Positions 1 to 5,659 of a stretch of 7,071 bases of DNA are shown here, piece by piece. The stretch covers positions 1 to 7,071 of the forward strand of contig JAKAAK010000172.1 of the NCBI GenBank assembly GCA_021797025.1, given 5' to 3'. The stretch's first letter is position 1. Each line of letters starts with the position of its first letter. Below the pieces are notes generated by a model. That model saw nothing but the letters and a program-made list of their open reading frames with translations, had not been told where the DNA came from and did no database searches. Origin of the DNA: Thermoplasmata archaeon (GTDB lineage: Archaea; Thermoplasmatota; Thermoplasmata; Thermoplasmatales; Thermoplasmataceae). Made by a program: the position numbers and the translations under genes.

Positions 1-498
1 TACATTGTCCCTGTTTATTCCACCGATTACAAATTTTGGTATTTTAATTTCACCGACGCCATTTAAAATATTAATATCAGACATTGTTGCATCTGCTTTT
101 GTGGCAGTATTAAAAAATGAACCGAACGCCACGTAATTTGCACCCATAGCGTTATATTTTTTCGCCTCCTCTAAACTACCGTATGTGGAAACTCCTATGA
201 TTTTATCTGGAAATCTAGATTTTATATAATTGAATGGTACATCGTCTTTCCCTATATGAATGCCATCCGCATCCAGAATATCCATTAATACGGGATCATC
301 GTCTATGATAAACGGAATTCCATATTCCCTGCAAATAGTGCCAAGCCTTTTTCCAACACTGAGTTTTATCCTGAATGAGGATGTTTTGTCTCTGTACTGG
401 AGAATGTCAACCCCGCTTTTAACTGCTCTTTCAGTAGCATTAAATAACCAGTCCCCAGAATAATCTGGTGTAACCAGGTATAGCCCCTTTAATCTCAT
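1..498 (-). CDS. thiE: Thiamine-phosphate synthase ThiE (partial, C-terminus beyond window)
   Basis: Joins 4-amino-5-hydroxymethyl-2-methylpyrimidine diphosphate to hydroxyethylthiazole phosphate, giving thiamine monophosphate in the cytoplasm. My translation gives 166 residues from an ATG at 498 to the window edge; the family is usually about 210, so the last strand and helix are missing. Family motifs appear in order: GLYLVTP (5-11), LQYRDK (33-38), DADGIHIGKDD (76-86), IGVSTYGSLEEA (101-112), YVAFGSFFNTATK (122-134) and GGIN (159-162), the (beta/alpha)8 phosphate-binding loop. The usual IND triad of the pyrophosphate/Mg site reads I-D-D (residues 65-67), so Asn is replaced by Asp. The start overlaps the upstream stop as ATGA (495-498), and a weak AGGGAT precedes it, pointing to translational coupling. 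It is the third gene of the thiD-led operon. Identification is firm. Confidence 0.94.
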   Translation of the reverse strand, partial: MRLKGLYLVTPDYSGDWLFNATERAVKSGVDILQYRDKTSSFRIKLSVGKRLGTICREYGIPFIIDDDPVLMDILDADGIHIGKDDVPFNYIKSRFPDKIIGVSTYGSLEEAKKYNAMGANYVAFGSFFNTATKADATMSDINILNGVGEIKIPKFVIGGINRDNV

Positions 499-1526
499 TT
501 CAATCCCTTTTCTATCCCAACGGAAATAGCATTCCACAACTGATCGTCCTGCGGTTCGATTTCACGTTCCTTTCCTTCTTCTCTGATTTTTATCCCAAGC
601 GATTTGTCAGTCACTTCGCCAATAATGCTGGATTTTATCCCAGATCTTTCCAGTATTTCGGTAAATTCTCGAGCATATTCATGCTTTACTGTTATCAGTA
701 AAGTACCCTCGCTAATCGATCTTAGTGGATCAATATTAAATAATGAACAGAGTTTTGCAATATCACTATCTACTGTAATCTTATCAAAATCAATAAGAAT
801 TCCATTTCCTGAAGCTATTCCTATTTCATATACTGAATTCAGCAGACCTCCTTCTGTTGCATCATGCATAGATGTAATCTTTGTGGAAATGCCGTAATCT
901 ATTGCAAGCTGCTCCTCTCTGATGCAGGTCATTGTATAGAACTTATCCAGAATACTCTTAAAATATTGTTCTCCTATATTTTTTCTCACATATTCAGGGA
1001 AAGTATATGCAAGTACTATGGAGGTTTCAAGTGCAGAACTTTTCGTCATTATTATTGCATCCCCAATATGTGCATTTTCAGTCGTAATGTATCTATCGCC
1101 GATACCCATCAGGGTAACTCCACCGACCATGGGGAATTCTGTACCAGCATACCTAGCAGTATGGCCAGTGACAACTTCTATATTGTACTTAATGCATTCA
1201 TTATGAATTACATCCCATATTTCATTAAATTGGTCATCCGTGATATACTTAGGAAGGTTAAGGTCTATACTCATATAATCAGCTCTTATTCCTGAGGTAT
1301 ATAAATCCGATGCCAGTATATGAAATGCGAACCAGGCGGCTTTTTTAAAGCCAAAGGCAGGGTCTATGTAAAGTGGATCTGTTGTAATAGCCATGTACTT
1401 GTTCCCTATCCTTACAATCCCAACATCTACACCATTTCTAGGTGGAATCACAACCTCATTTCTCAGGCTACCTATTTTGTTTATTATATTCTCTTCAAAA
1501 AACTTTCTTGATATTTTTCCTATCAT
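495..1526 (-). CDS. HypE/AIR-synthase superfamily protein in the thiamine operon (possible ThiL-role kinase)
   Basis: This 343-aa soluble protein has the PurM/AIR-synthase fold shared by HypE, ThiL, SelD and PurM, which use ATP to activate or phosphorylate a substrate. Visible motifs are NGVDVGI (31-37), AITTDP (46-51, with the metal/ATP-binding Asp50), ASDLYTSG (72-79, the usual N/S-D-L-x-x-x-G helix cap), VVTGHT (118-123), the HypE-like HDATEGGLL (221-229) and SEGTLL (272-277). The HDATEGGL block fits HypE better than the DxSDGL block of ThiL. The C-terminus lacks the Arg-Ile-Cys tail that HypE needs to carry the hydrogenase cyanide ligand, and no hydrogenase maturation gene is nearby, so hydrogenase maturation is unlikely. 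The position between thiD and thiE, with ATGA overlaps on both sides, suggests thiamine-monophosphate kinase or another thiamine-linked ATP-dependent step; that is inference. GGTGAT lies three bases before the ATG. Confidence 0.85.
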   Translation of the reverse strand: MIGKISRKFFEENIINKIGSLRNEVVIPPRNGVDVGIVRIGNKYMAITTDPLYIDPAFGFKKAAWFAFHILASDLYTSGIRADYMSIDLNLPKYITDDQFNEIWDVIHNECIKYNIEVVTGHTARYAGTEFPMVGGVTLMGIGDRYITTENAHIGDAIIMTKSSALETSIVLAYTFPEYVRKNIGEQYFKSILDKFYTMTCIREEQLAIDYGISTKITSMHDATEGGLLNSVYEIGIASGNGILIDFDKITVDSDIAKLCSLFNIDPLRSISEGTLLITVKHEYAREFTEILERSGIKSSIIGEVTDKSLGIKIREEGKEREIEPQDDQLWNAISVGIEKGLK

Positions 1527-2311
1527 TTTATCACCCAGAAATGTGAAAGTGCACCATAGCCTTTCCCCATGGGGAAAGAATTCTGTATAGCCCCTTCAAC
1601 ATAACGTTTGGCCAGTTCTATTGCATCAGGCATTTTTTTCCCAGATGCAAGATATGATGCAATTGAAGCTGAAAGGGTATCGCCTGTTCCATGTGTATTC
1701 TTAGTAAAAATGCGCCTGGACTTATATTCATAATACTCCGACCCATTATATAGAATATCTATAGAATAATCACCCCCAGCATGCCCACCCTTTATAAGAA
1801 CGGCGGAACCCGTAATTTCATGAATTTTTTTTGCTGCCATTTTTGAATCATCAAAATTTCTTATCTTCATGGAAGAAATTACCTCACTTTCCGGTATATT
1901 TGGAGTAACCAGATCGGCAATTTTCATCAGTTTTGATTTCATGCTTTCTACAGCGTCCTCCCTTAGCAGTCTTACATTTGTTTTTGAAATCATTACCGGG
2001 TCTACCACTATTTTTTTAATTCCATATTGTTTAAATTTCTCCGTTATATTTGATATTATGGGTTCTGTATAAAGCATTCCCGTTTTCGCAGCATCGGTGC
2101 CAATATCTTCCATTATAGCATCGAACTGTTCATTAATAAATTTTAAGGGCAGTTCATATATGGATTTGACAGTAACACTATTCTGTGCAGTCAATGAGAC
2201 TATAACCGCAGTGCCAAATACCTTCATTGCAGTAAAGGTTTTTAAATCAGCCATGATGCCAGCTCCACCTCCAGAATCAGTTGAGGCAACTGTCATTACC
2301 CGTGCTACCAT
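1523..2311 (-). CDS. thiD: Hydroxymethylpyrimidine/phosphomethylpyrimidine kinase ThiD
   Basis: Phosphorylates HMP and then HMP-P to the diphosphate used by ThiE; a cytoplasmic ribokinase-fold kinase. At 262 aa it matches single-domain ThiD and carries no C-terminal ThiN domain, which fits the separate ThiE encoded two genes downstream. Motifs: ASTDSGGGAGI (9-19, substrate-binding N-terminus), TAQNS (41-45), DAAKTGML (73-80), VVDPVM (102-107), TPN (136-138), KGGH (174-177), HGTGDT (207-212, anion hole and catalytic residue) and a C-terminal GKGYGALSHF (249-258) equivalent to the usual GxGPvxHF. The catalytic loop reads GTGDT, whereas ThiD typically has GTGCT; Asp here is the form of pyridoxal kinases and ribokinases, so some pyridoxal-kinase activity is conceivable. 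It is the first gene of the operon, with a TATA-like box about 25 bases before the ATG, so it is probably translated from a leaderless mRNA. Confidence 0.93.
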   Translation of the reverse strand: MVARVMTVASTDSGGGAGIMADLKTFTAMKVFGTAVIVSLTAQNSVTVKSIYELPLKFINEQFDAIMEDIGTDAAKTGMLYTEPIISNITEKFKQYGIKKIVVDPVMISKTNVRLLREDAVESMKSKLMKIADLVTPNIPESEVISSMKIRNFDDSKMAAKKIHEITGSAVLIKGGHAGGDYSIDILYNGSEYYEYKSRRIFTKNTHGTGDTLSASIASYLASGKKMPDAIELAKRYVEGAIQNSFPMGKGYGALSHFWVIK

Positions 2312-2331
2312 ATCTTTATTATAGATTTGCT

Positions 2332-2340
2332 CTATTTAAC
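2332..2340 (-). promoter_or_regulatory. TATA-like box of the thiD operon
   Basis: Read on the minus strand this is GTTAAATAG, centred about 25 bases upstream of the thiD ATG. That is the distance from an archaeal TATA box to the transcription start, so the mRNA probably begins at or next to the start codon. A leader this short leaves no room for a TPP riboswitch, and none of its conserved blocks is visible in the 131 bases between the divergent genes. Confidence 0.5.
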
Positions 2341-2371
2341 TCATATGGTAAAGTTGTTGGTTATGGATAGT

Positions 2372-2413
2372 TTAAGGTTAAATACCTAGAAATATATATA
2401 ACAGAAACCTTAA
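2372..2413. repeat. 8-bp inverted repeat flanking a TATA box
   Basis: TTAAGGTT (2372-2379) and its exact complement AACCTTAA (2406-2413) are separated by 26 bases. The spacer contains the TATA box AATATATATA of the rightward gene. The centre-to-centre distance of 34 bases is a little over three helical turns, so both arms could be contacted on about the same DNA face. The position suits an operator in a divergent promoter region, but no regulator is identified and chance cannot be excluded in AT-rich DNA. Confidence 0.4.
2391..2400 (+). promoter_or_regulatory. TATA box for the 2443-3534 operon
   Basis: AATATATATA is a strong archaeal TATA element. Its centre predicts transcription start near 2421, leaving a leader of about 20 bases that contains GTGAT (2436-2440), a partial Shine-Dalgarno match two bases before the ATG at 2443. 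A second AT-rich run (ATATTTAAAA, around 2420-2428) could serve instead but sits rather close to the ATG. Confidence 0.55.
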
Positions 2414-2442
2414 CCTGAATATTTAAAACAGAGATGTGATTA

Positions 2443-2922
2443 ATGACAAAAAAGAACGCACGAAATTTCCTTATTGCTGGTATTATAGCTCTTTACGCAT
2501 ATGACCAGTTTGCTTTCTTTTACTTTACTTTTACCGACTTTGCCTATTATGCTGTGATTCCGACCCTAATTATTGTAATGACAGCATATTTTTCATACAG
2601 GTTTTTTTACAAAAACAGTAATACTTTCAGAATGGGTACAGGATTCTCAATCATTGAAACATCCGCTTCCGACAGTGATCATGCAGTAAACCTTTTAGAA
2701 GAGAAAATGAATATTCACAGGGAAGAGGCAAAACTTGACCCTAATAAGCTGCCTGAACTTGCCAAGAGGCTAGCTGCTTTATCTGCAATGTATAAGGAAA
2801 AGGATAGTGAAAAATCCGAAACCTATGCAAATGAGGCTAAATCCATTATCAATTCTTCTCATTATCCGAATACTGAAGAGGCGATACAGATAAGGACAAT
2901 AGTCACGAGGTTTCTGAAATGA
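2443..2922 (+). CDS. Two-helix membrane protein with cytoplasmic helical (TPR-like) tail, unknown function
   Basis: I do not recognise the family. The 159-aa product has two N-terminal membrane segments (about residues 8-29 and 33-55) joined by a very short turn around TD (31-32). A basic stretch YRFFYKN follows (52-58). The rest (about 60-159) is soluble, charged and helical; residues about 104-137 (ELAKRLAALSAMYKEKD then SETYANEAKSII) have the paired-helix spacing and small/aromatic pattern of one tetratricopeptide-like repeat, suggesting a protein-protein contact surface on the cytoplasmic side. There are no cysteines and no catalytic motif. It is the first gene of a three-gene operon, and its TGA overlaps the next ATG. 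A partial Shine-Dalgarno (GTGAT) supports the chosen start. Confidence 0.8.
   Translation: MTKKNARNFLIAGIIALYAYDQFAFFYFTFTDFAYYAVIPTLIIVMTAYFSYRFFYKNSNTFRMGTGFSIIETSASDSDHAVNLLEEKMNIHREEAKLDPNKLPELAKRLAALSAMYKEKDSEKSETYANEAKSIINSSHYPNTEEAIQIRTIVTRFLK
2907..2911 (+). promoter_or_regulatory. Internal Shine-Dalgarno for the 2919 gene
   Basis: GAGGT lies inside the end of the preceding gene, seven bases before the ATG at 2919. It matches the archaeal 16S tail and supports this start for a gene too small to be convincing on length alone. Confidence 0.55.
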
Positions 2923-3149
2923 ACATAAAGAGAAGAGGAAGTCTATACCTTACGGTAGTCATTCTCTCAACTACATTTCTTGTTGTGGGTGGTACAGTGT
3001 TATTGTATTTTGATCTCACACTACCACCTCTTTCTGCTTATTCTTTGGGAATTGGTAATTTAGTGATTTTTCTCATTGCAAGTTATACACCTTATCTATT
3101 TTTTAAAAAATATAAAGCACTAAAGAGAGGGACTGGCGATGCAAACTAG
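2919..3149 (+). CDS. Small two-helix membrane protein, unknown function
   Basis: This 76-aa product has an N-terminal basic patch (KRR, residues 4-6), a first membrane segment at about 9-31, a short Leu/Pro-rich loop (LTLPPLSAY), a second segment at about 41-63 and a basic tail (FFKKYKALKRG). Both ends are basic, so N- and C-termini are probably cytoplasmic. The ATG overlaps the upstream stop as ATGA with GAGGT in front, and the end overlaps the next gene by 11 bases, so it is clearly a member of the operon. No family is recognised; the size and topology suggest an accessory subunit or partner of its neighbours, which is inference. Confidence 0.75.
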   Translation: MNIKRRGSLYLTVVILSTTFLVVGGTVLLYFDLTLPPLSAYSLGIGNLVIFLIASYTPYLFFKKYKALKRGTGDAN

Positions 3150-3534
3150 AGCCAAAAACATCCTCTCTTCCACTATATTTGGATTTGTGGGAGTTTCATT
3201 AATGTATGTATCAATAATTCTTGGAAATATCATTCATTACAGAAACGGCGATTTTGTCGGGGTGTTACCTGCAATTCTACCTATGGCCATAGGAATGGCT
3301 CTCTTCGGTTTCGCCGTTCTTTTTCTGGTTGATAGGGGCAAACCTTATTTGTATCGAACGGGTATTATAGGTCTTTTTATGGGGTTGGTAATGATAGTGT
3401 TTGCTTTTGTAACATTTTACCTCCACGGAGCAGGATATATATTGACTGGGTTTCTTGTTCTTGGATTTCTGATGCTCATATTCGCAGTAATAAGACTCAT
3501 AATTCAGGGTGGCGTAAACATTTCAAAGAAATAG
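3139..3534 (+). CDS. Four-helix membrane protein, unknown function
   Basis: The 131-aa product has four hydrophobic segments, at about residues 10-32, 42-65, 73-94 and 98-122, with short loops, a basic stretch DRGKPYLYR between helices 2 and 3, and a C-terminal ISKK. No cysteines, no charged cluster within the helices and no recognised motif. It overlaps the preceding gene by 11 bases; a purine run GAGAGG (3125-3130) may be its ribosome site. It is last in the three-gene operon: the next gene starts 113 bases on behind its own TATA box. With the tail-bearing first protein and the small second protein it could make a membrane complex, but nothing in the sequence names the job. Confidence 0.75.
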   Translation: MQTRAKNILSSTIFGFVGVSLMYVSIILGNIIHYRNGDFVGVLPAILPMAIGMALFGFAVLFLVDRGKPYLYRTGIIGLFMGLVMIVFAFVTFYLHGAGYILTGFLVLGFLMLIFAVIRLIIQGGVNISKK

Positions 3535-3592
3535 AGAATAGCCCATGACCGGAGAACAAAACATACTAGAACCTTAAAATTTAATAAAATAG

Positions 3593-3602
3593 AACATATG
3601 TT
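3593..3602. repeat. 10-bp perfect palindrome abutting a TATA box
   Basis: AACATATGTT is a perfect palindrome whose last two bases overlap the TATA element TTATAAATA. It covers the place where the TFB recognition element would lie, so a protein bound here could change promoter use. Ten-base palindromes are not rare in AT-rich DNA, so this is only a candidate operator. Confidence 0.3.
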
Positions 3603-3609
3603 ATAAATA
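3601..3609 (+). promoter_or_regulatory. TATA box for the 3648-6505 redox gene pair
   Basis: TTATAAATA precedes the 661-aa gene. Its centre predicts transcription start near 3631, giving a leader of roughly 17 bases without a clear Shine-Dalgarno site. The 113-base gap 3535-3647 contains this element and the adjoining palindrome; I see no terminator hairpin or T tract for the previous operon in it. Confidence 0.5.
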
Positions 3610-3647
3610 CCTTTAATAATTGCGTGTTAATATTTTAATGTGTTTGA

Positions 3648-5633
3648 ATGGGAGTAATATACATTTTATGGTTATTTACTGCATTAATGGCAATTGCCAT
3701 GGCATATGCTATTAAATCGGCAAAAATCACTTCAAATATTATGGAAAAATTTTACGTTTACCTCATACTTGGAATGATGAATAGCATGCTCATAGGAACG
3801 TTATTATACTATATTTTAAATTTATCCATCGTCAGAGCTGTGGAAATTTCTGCCATATTAATGATGGTTGAGGTTATTCCATTTTTCTTCAAATTTTTAT
3901 CGGATTTGATGAGAGAGAAAGAAATGGAAAAATCAGGATTTTTGTTTTTTTACACAATGTTCCTTGTAATTCTTGATGAGTTAATTATGAGTGTTGATTT
4001 TAATCTAATATCATCATCCAGTTATTTACCATTTTTACTTTCAACCCCATTTAATGCATTGGCCTTGGCTGTTTCAACCTATTGGTTTGTTTTTACAATG
4101 GCATTTGAGATGTTAATAACATCATTTATGCTTCGTAATAGTTTAAAAAAGTTTGTATTAATTATTTTTTCAGTTCAATCGGCCGTTATGCTTTTAATGC
4201 CTACAGCAATATATAATAAATTTTATTCTGCGTTTGCTGTATATTTTTCCGGAATAGTTATGACTGCATTCTTTATCTATATGTTTGAATATTTATACAG
4301 GAAACAGTCGCTCCATAAAACAGAGGGGAAATATGTATTACAGCTGTTAACAGCATATACATTTATGATGGCGGGAGTTTTTATATGGCAGTATACGGGG
4401 AATCTGTATCTAATATCAATATCGATGATACTGGACATGGTGATTTATCTAAATGGCCTTTTAAGGTATTCATTTAATGATAAACAATTTTTCTGGACCG
4501 CTGACAGGCATTGGACCGTTATCTACATGATTGCAATATTCACATCAGAATTTTTTATGGGACTTACATTTGATGCACAATTTTACGGAGCATCAAAATA
4601 TGTCTCATCAATGAGCCTGGCTTTAATAGGTGGAAGCACTTTAAACATAATAGGATCATCTGTTTATAATTTTATAGTTTTTTTTGCAAATGTCGCTCTT
4701 TCACCATGGTTCTTAATAATGATGGGTATAGAGATGGGATCTCTTGTTGTTTTTAAATTAAAAACCACTAGGCAAAACGAGAATAAAATTAGAATGATTC
4801 TGATGCTCGTAGCATATGCATTCTATACCATTCTTATCCCCTCATTTTTAATACCAAATAATTCCATGATTCCATTTATAGGATGGTCTATGGGAATCGG
4901 CTCAGGTGGCCCTGTTTCTCCATTGCTGATCATTCCCATGATATTGACATACGGCATAAGTGGAATGCTTTCATTGTTATTCGGATCCCGGCAAGTATGC
5001 TCTGTATTCTGTTCTGCTCCTGTAATGTATCAGGGTACATTTTATGATTCAATGAAAAAATTTAATCGCGATACAAAACTAAGTAGATCAATTACCTTGA
5101 ATAATAGAAGGGGACAGAACATGTACAGAATTATTTCATTAATGGTATATGCATCTATTGGAATTACAGCAATATTTTCATTCTTAGACTCGGTGCATAT
5201 AACATCTTTGTACTTTTATGGTACAGATCCTGAATACATGCTTTTTATATTTTATTTTGGTGTAATATGGTATCTTGTATTTATTACGATGCCACTTGTA
5301 GGATCCTACGGATGTATTAATACTGGCTACTGTCACTGGGGCAATTTCAACAGATTTGTATCTAAATTTGGATTTTTCAGGCTAAGGGTAAAGGATTCTG
5401 ATACATGTTTAAATTGCAAAACAAAGGATTGCACTATAGCATGTCCTGTGGGAAATACTGGACTCCCCGGTAATTTTATCAAAACCGGCACATATAAAGA
5501 TTCAAGATGCATAGGCATAGGTGATTGCATAGAAGCCTGTGAGTATGACAATATATTTATTTACGACGTTAGAAACTTTATGAAAGAAAAACTGGGAGAC
5601 TGGGAATATCAGAAAAAAAACAAAACAAATTAA
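3648..5633 (+). CDS. Polytopic membrane protein with NapH/NosR-like iron-sulfur region and C-terminal ferredoxin domain
   Basis: This 661-aa protein probably moves electrons at the membrane. Residues 1-400 are a series of membrane helices that appear to hold two tandem copies of one module (about 36-220 and 230-400), with acids in the helices at E75, E111, E154 and D263, E301, E362. Residues about 425-600 resemble NapH/NosR electron-transfer proteins: a helix followed by C451-x3-C455, helices at about 494-514 and 530-552, then C556-x5-C562. In NapH/NosR the pairs are CxxxCP; both prolines are absent here. A ferredoxin-like end follows: C587-x2-C590-x4-C595-x3-C599-P, then C621, I624, C627, C631. 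The second motif lacks its second cysteine (Ile624), so one cluster may be [3Fe-4S] or have a non-Cys ligand. An in-frame TGA directly before the ATG fixes the earliest start. The partner is the 281-aa paralogue 26 bases downstream. Donor and acceptor are unknown. Confidence 0.88.
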   Translation: MGVIYILWLFTALMAIAMAYAIKSAKITSNIMEKFYVYLILGMMNSMLIGTLLYYILNLSIVRAVEISAILMMVEVIPFFFKFLSDLMREKEMEKSGFLFFYTMFLVILDELIMSVDFNLISSSSYLPFLLSTPFNALALAVSTYWFVFTMAFEMLITSFMLRNSLKKFVLIIFSVQSAVMLLMPTAIYNKFYSAFAVYFSGIVMTAFFIYMFEYLYRKQSLHKTEGKYVLQLLTAYTFMMAGVFIWQYTGNLYLISISMILDMVIYLNGLLRYSFNDKQFFWTADRHWTVIYMIAIFTSEFFMGLTFDAQFYGASKYVSSMSLALIGGSTLNIIGSSVYNFIVFFANVALSPWFLIMMGIEMGSLVVFKLKTTRQNENKIRMILMLVAYAFYTILIPSFLIPNNSMIPFIGWSMGIGSGGPVSPLLIIPMILTYGISGMLSLLFGSRQVCSVFCSAPVMYQGTFYDSMKKFNRDTKLSRSITLNNRRGQNMYRIISLMVYASIGITAIFSFLDSVHITSLYFYGTDPEYMLFIFYFGVIWYLVFITMPLVGSYGCINTGYCHWGNFNRFVSKFGFFRLRVKDSDTCLNCKTKDCTIACPVGNTGLPGNFIKTGTYKDSRCIGIGDCIEACEYDNIFIYDVRNFMKEKLGDWEYQKKNKTN

Positions 5634-5651
5634 AATATGTTTAAAATATTC

Positions 5652-5657
5652 GGTGAT
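5652..5657 (+). promoter_or_regulatory. Shine-Dalgarno site of the 5660 gene
   Basis: GGTGAT is a full match to the archaeal anti-Shine-Dalgarno core, two bases before the ATG. The same GGTGAT, three bases before the start, appears on the minus strand at 1530-1535 for the HypE-like gene, so this close spacing seems usual here. It supports the ATG at 5660 and co-transcription with the gene upstream. Confidence 0.6.
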
Positions 5658-5659
5658 TT

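Noticed and set aside
260..463. Plus-strand open frames opposite the thiamine genes, including those within 604-1590 and 1869-2324
   Set aside because: They lie antisense to strongly supported thiE, HypE-like and thiD coding sequence and have no recognisable domains or start signals.
495..1526. True hydrogenase maturation protein HypE
   Set aside because: No C-terminal Arg-Ile-Cys motif, no hydrogenase or hyp genes nearby, and coupling on both sides to thiamine genes.
2312..2442. TPP riboswitch upstream of thiD
   Set aside because: None of the conserved blocks (CTGAGA, ACCTGAT-type) is present on the minus strand, and the TATA position leaves no leader for one. AACCTTAACCTG at 2406-2417 looked suggestive but is on the plus strand and lies in the inverted repeat.
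3638..3715. Alternative ATG at 3638 for the 661-aa gene
   Set aside because: It is out of frame and opens only a 25-codon frame. The in-frame codon before ATG 3648 is TGA, so 3648 is the earliest possible start.
5333..5551. Minus-strand 72-aa frame
   Set aside because: It is antisense to the cysteine motifs of the ferredoxin domain, which are clearly coding on the plus strand.
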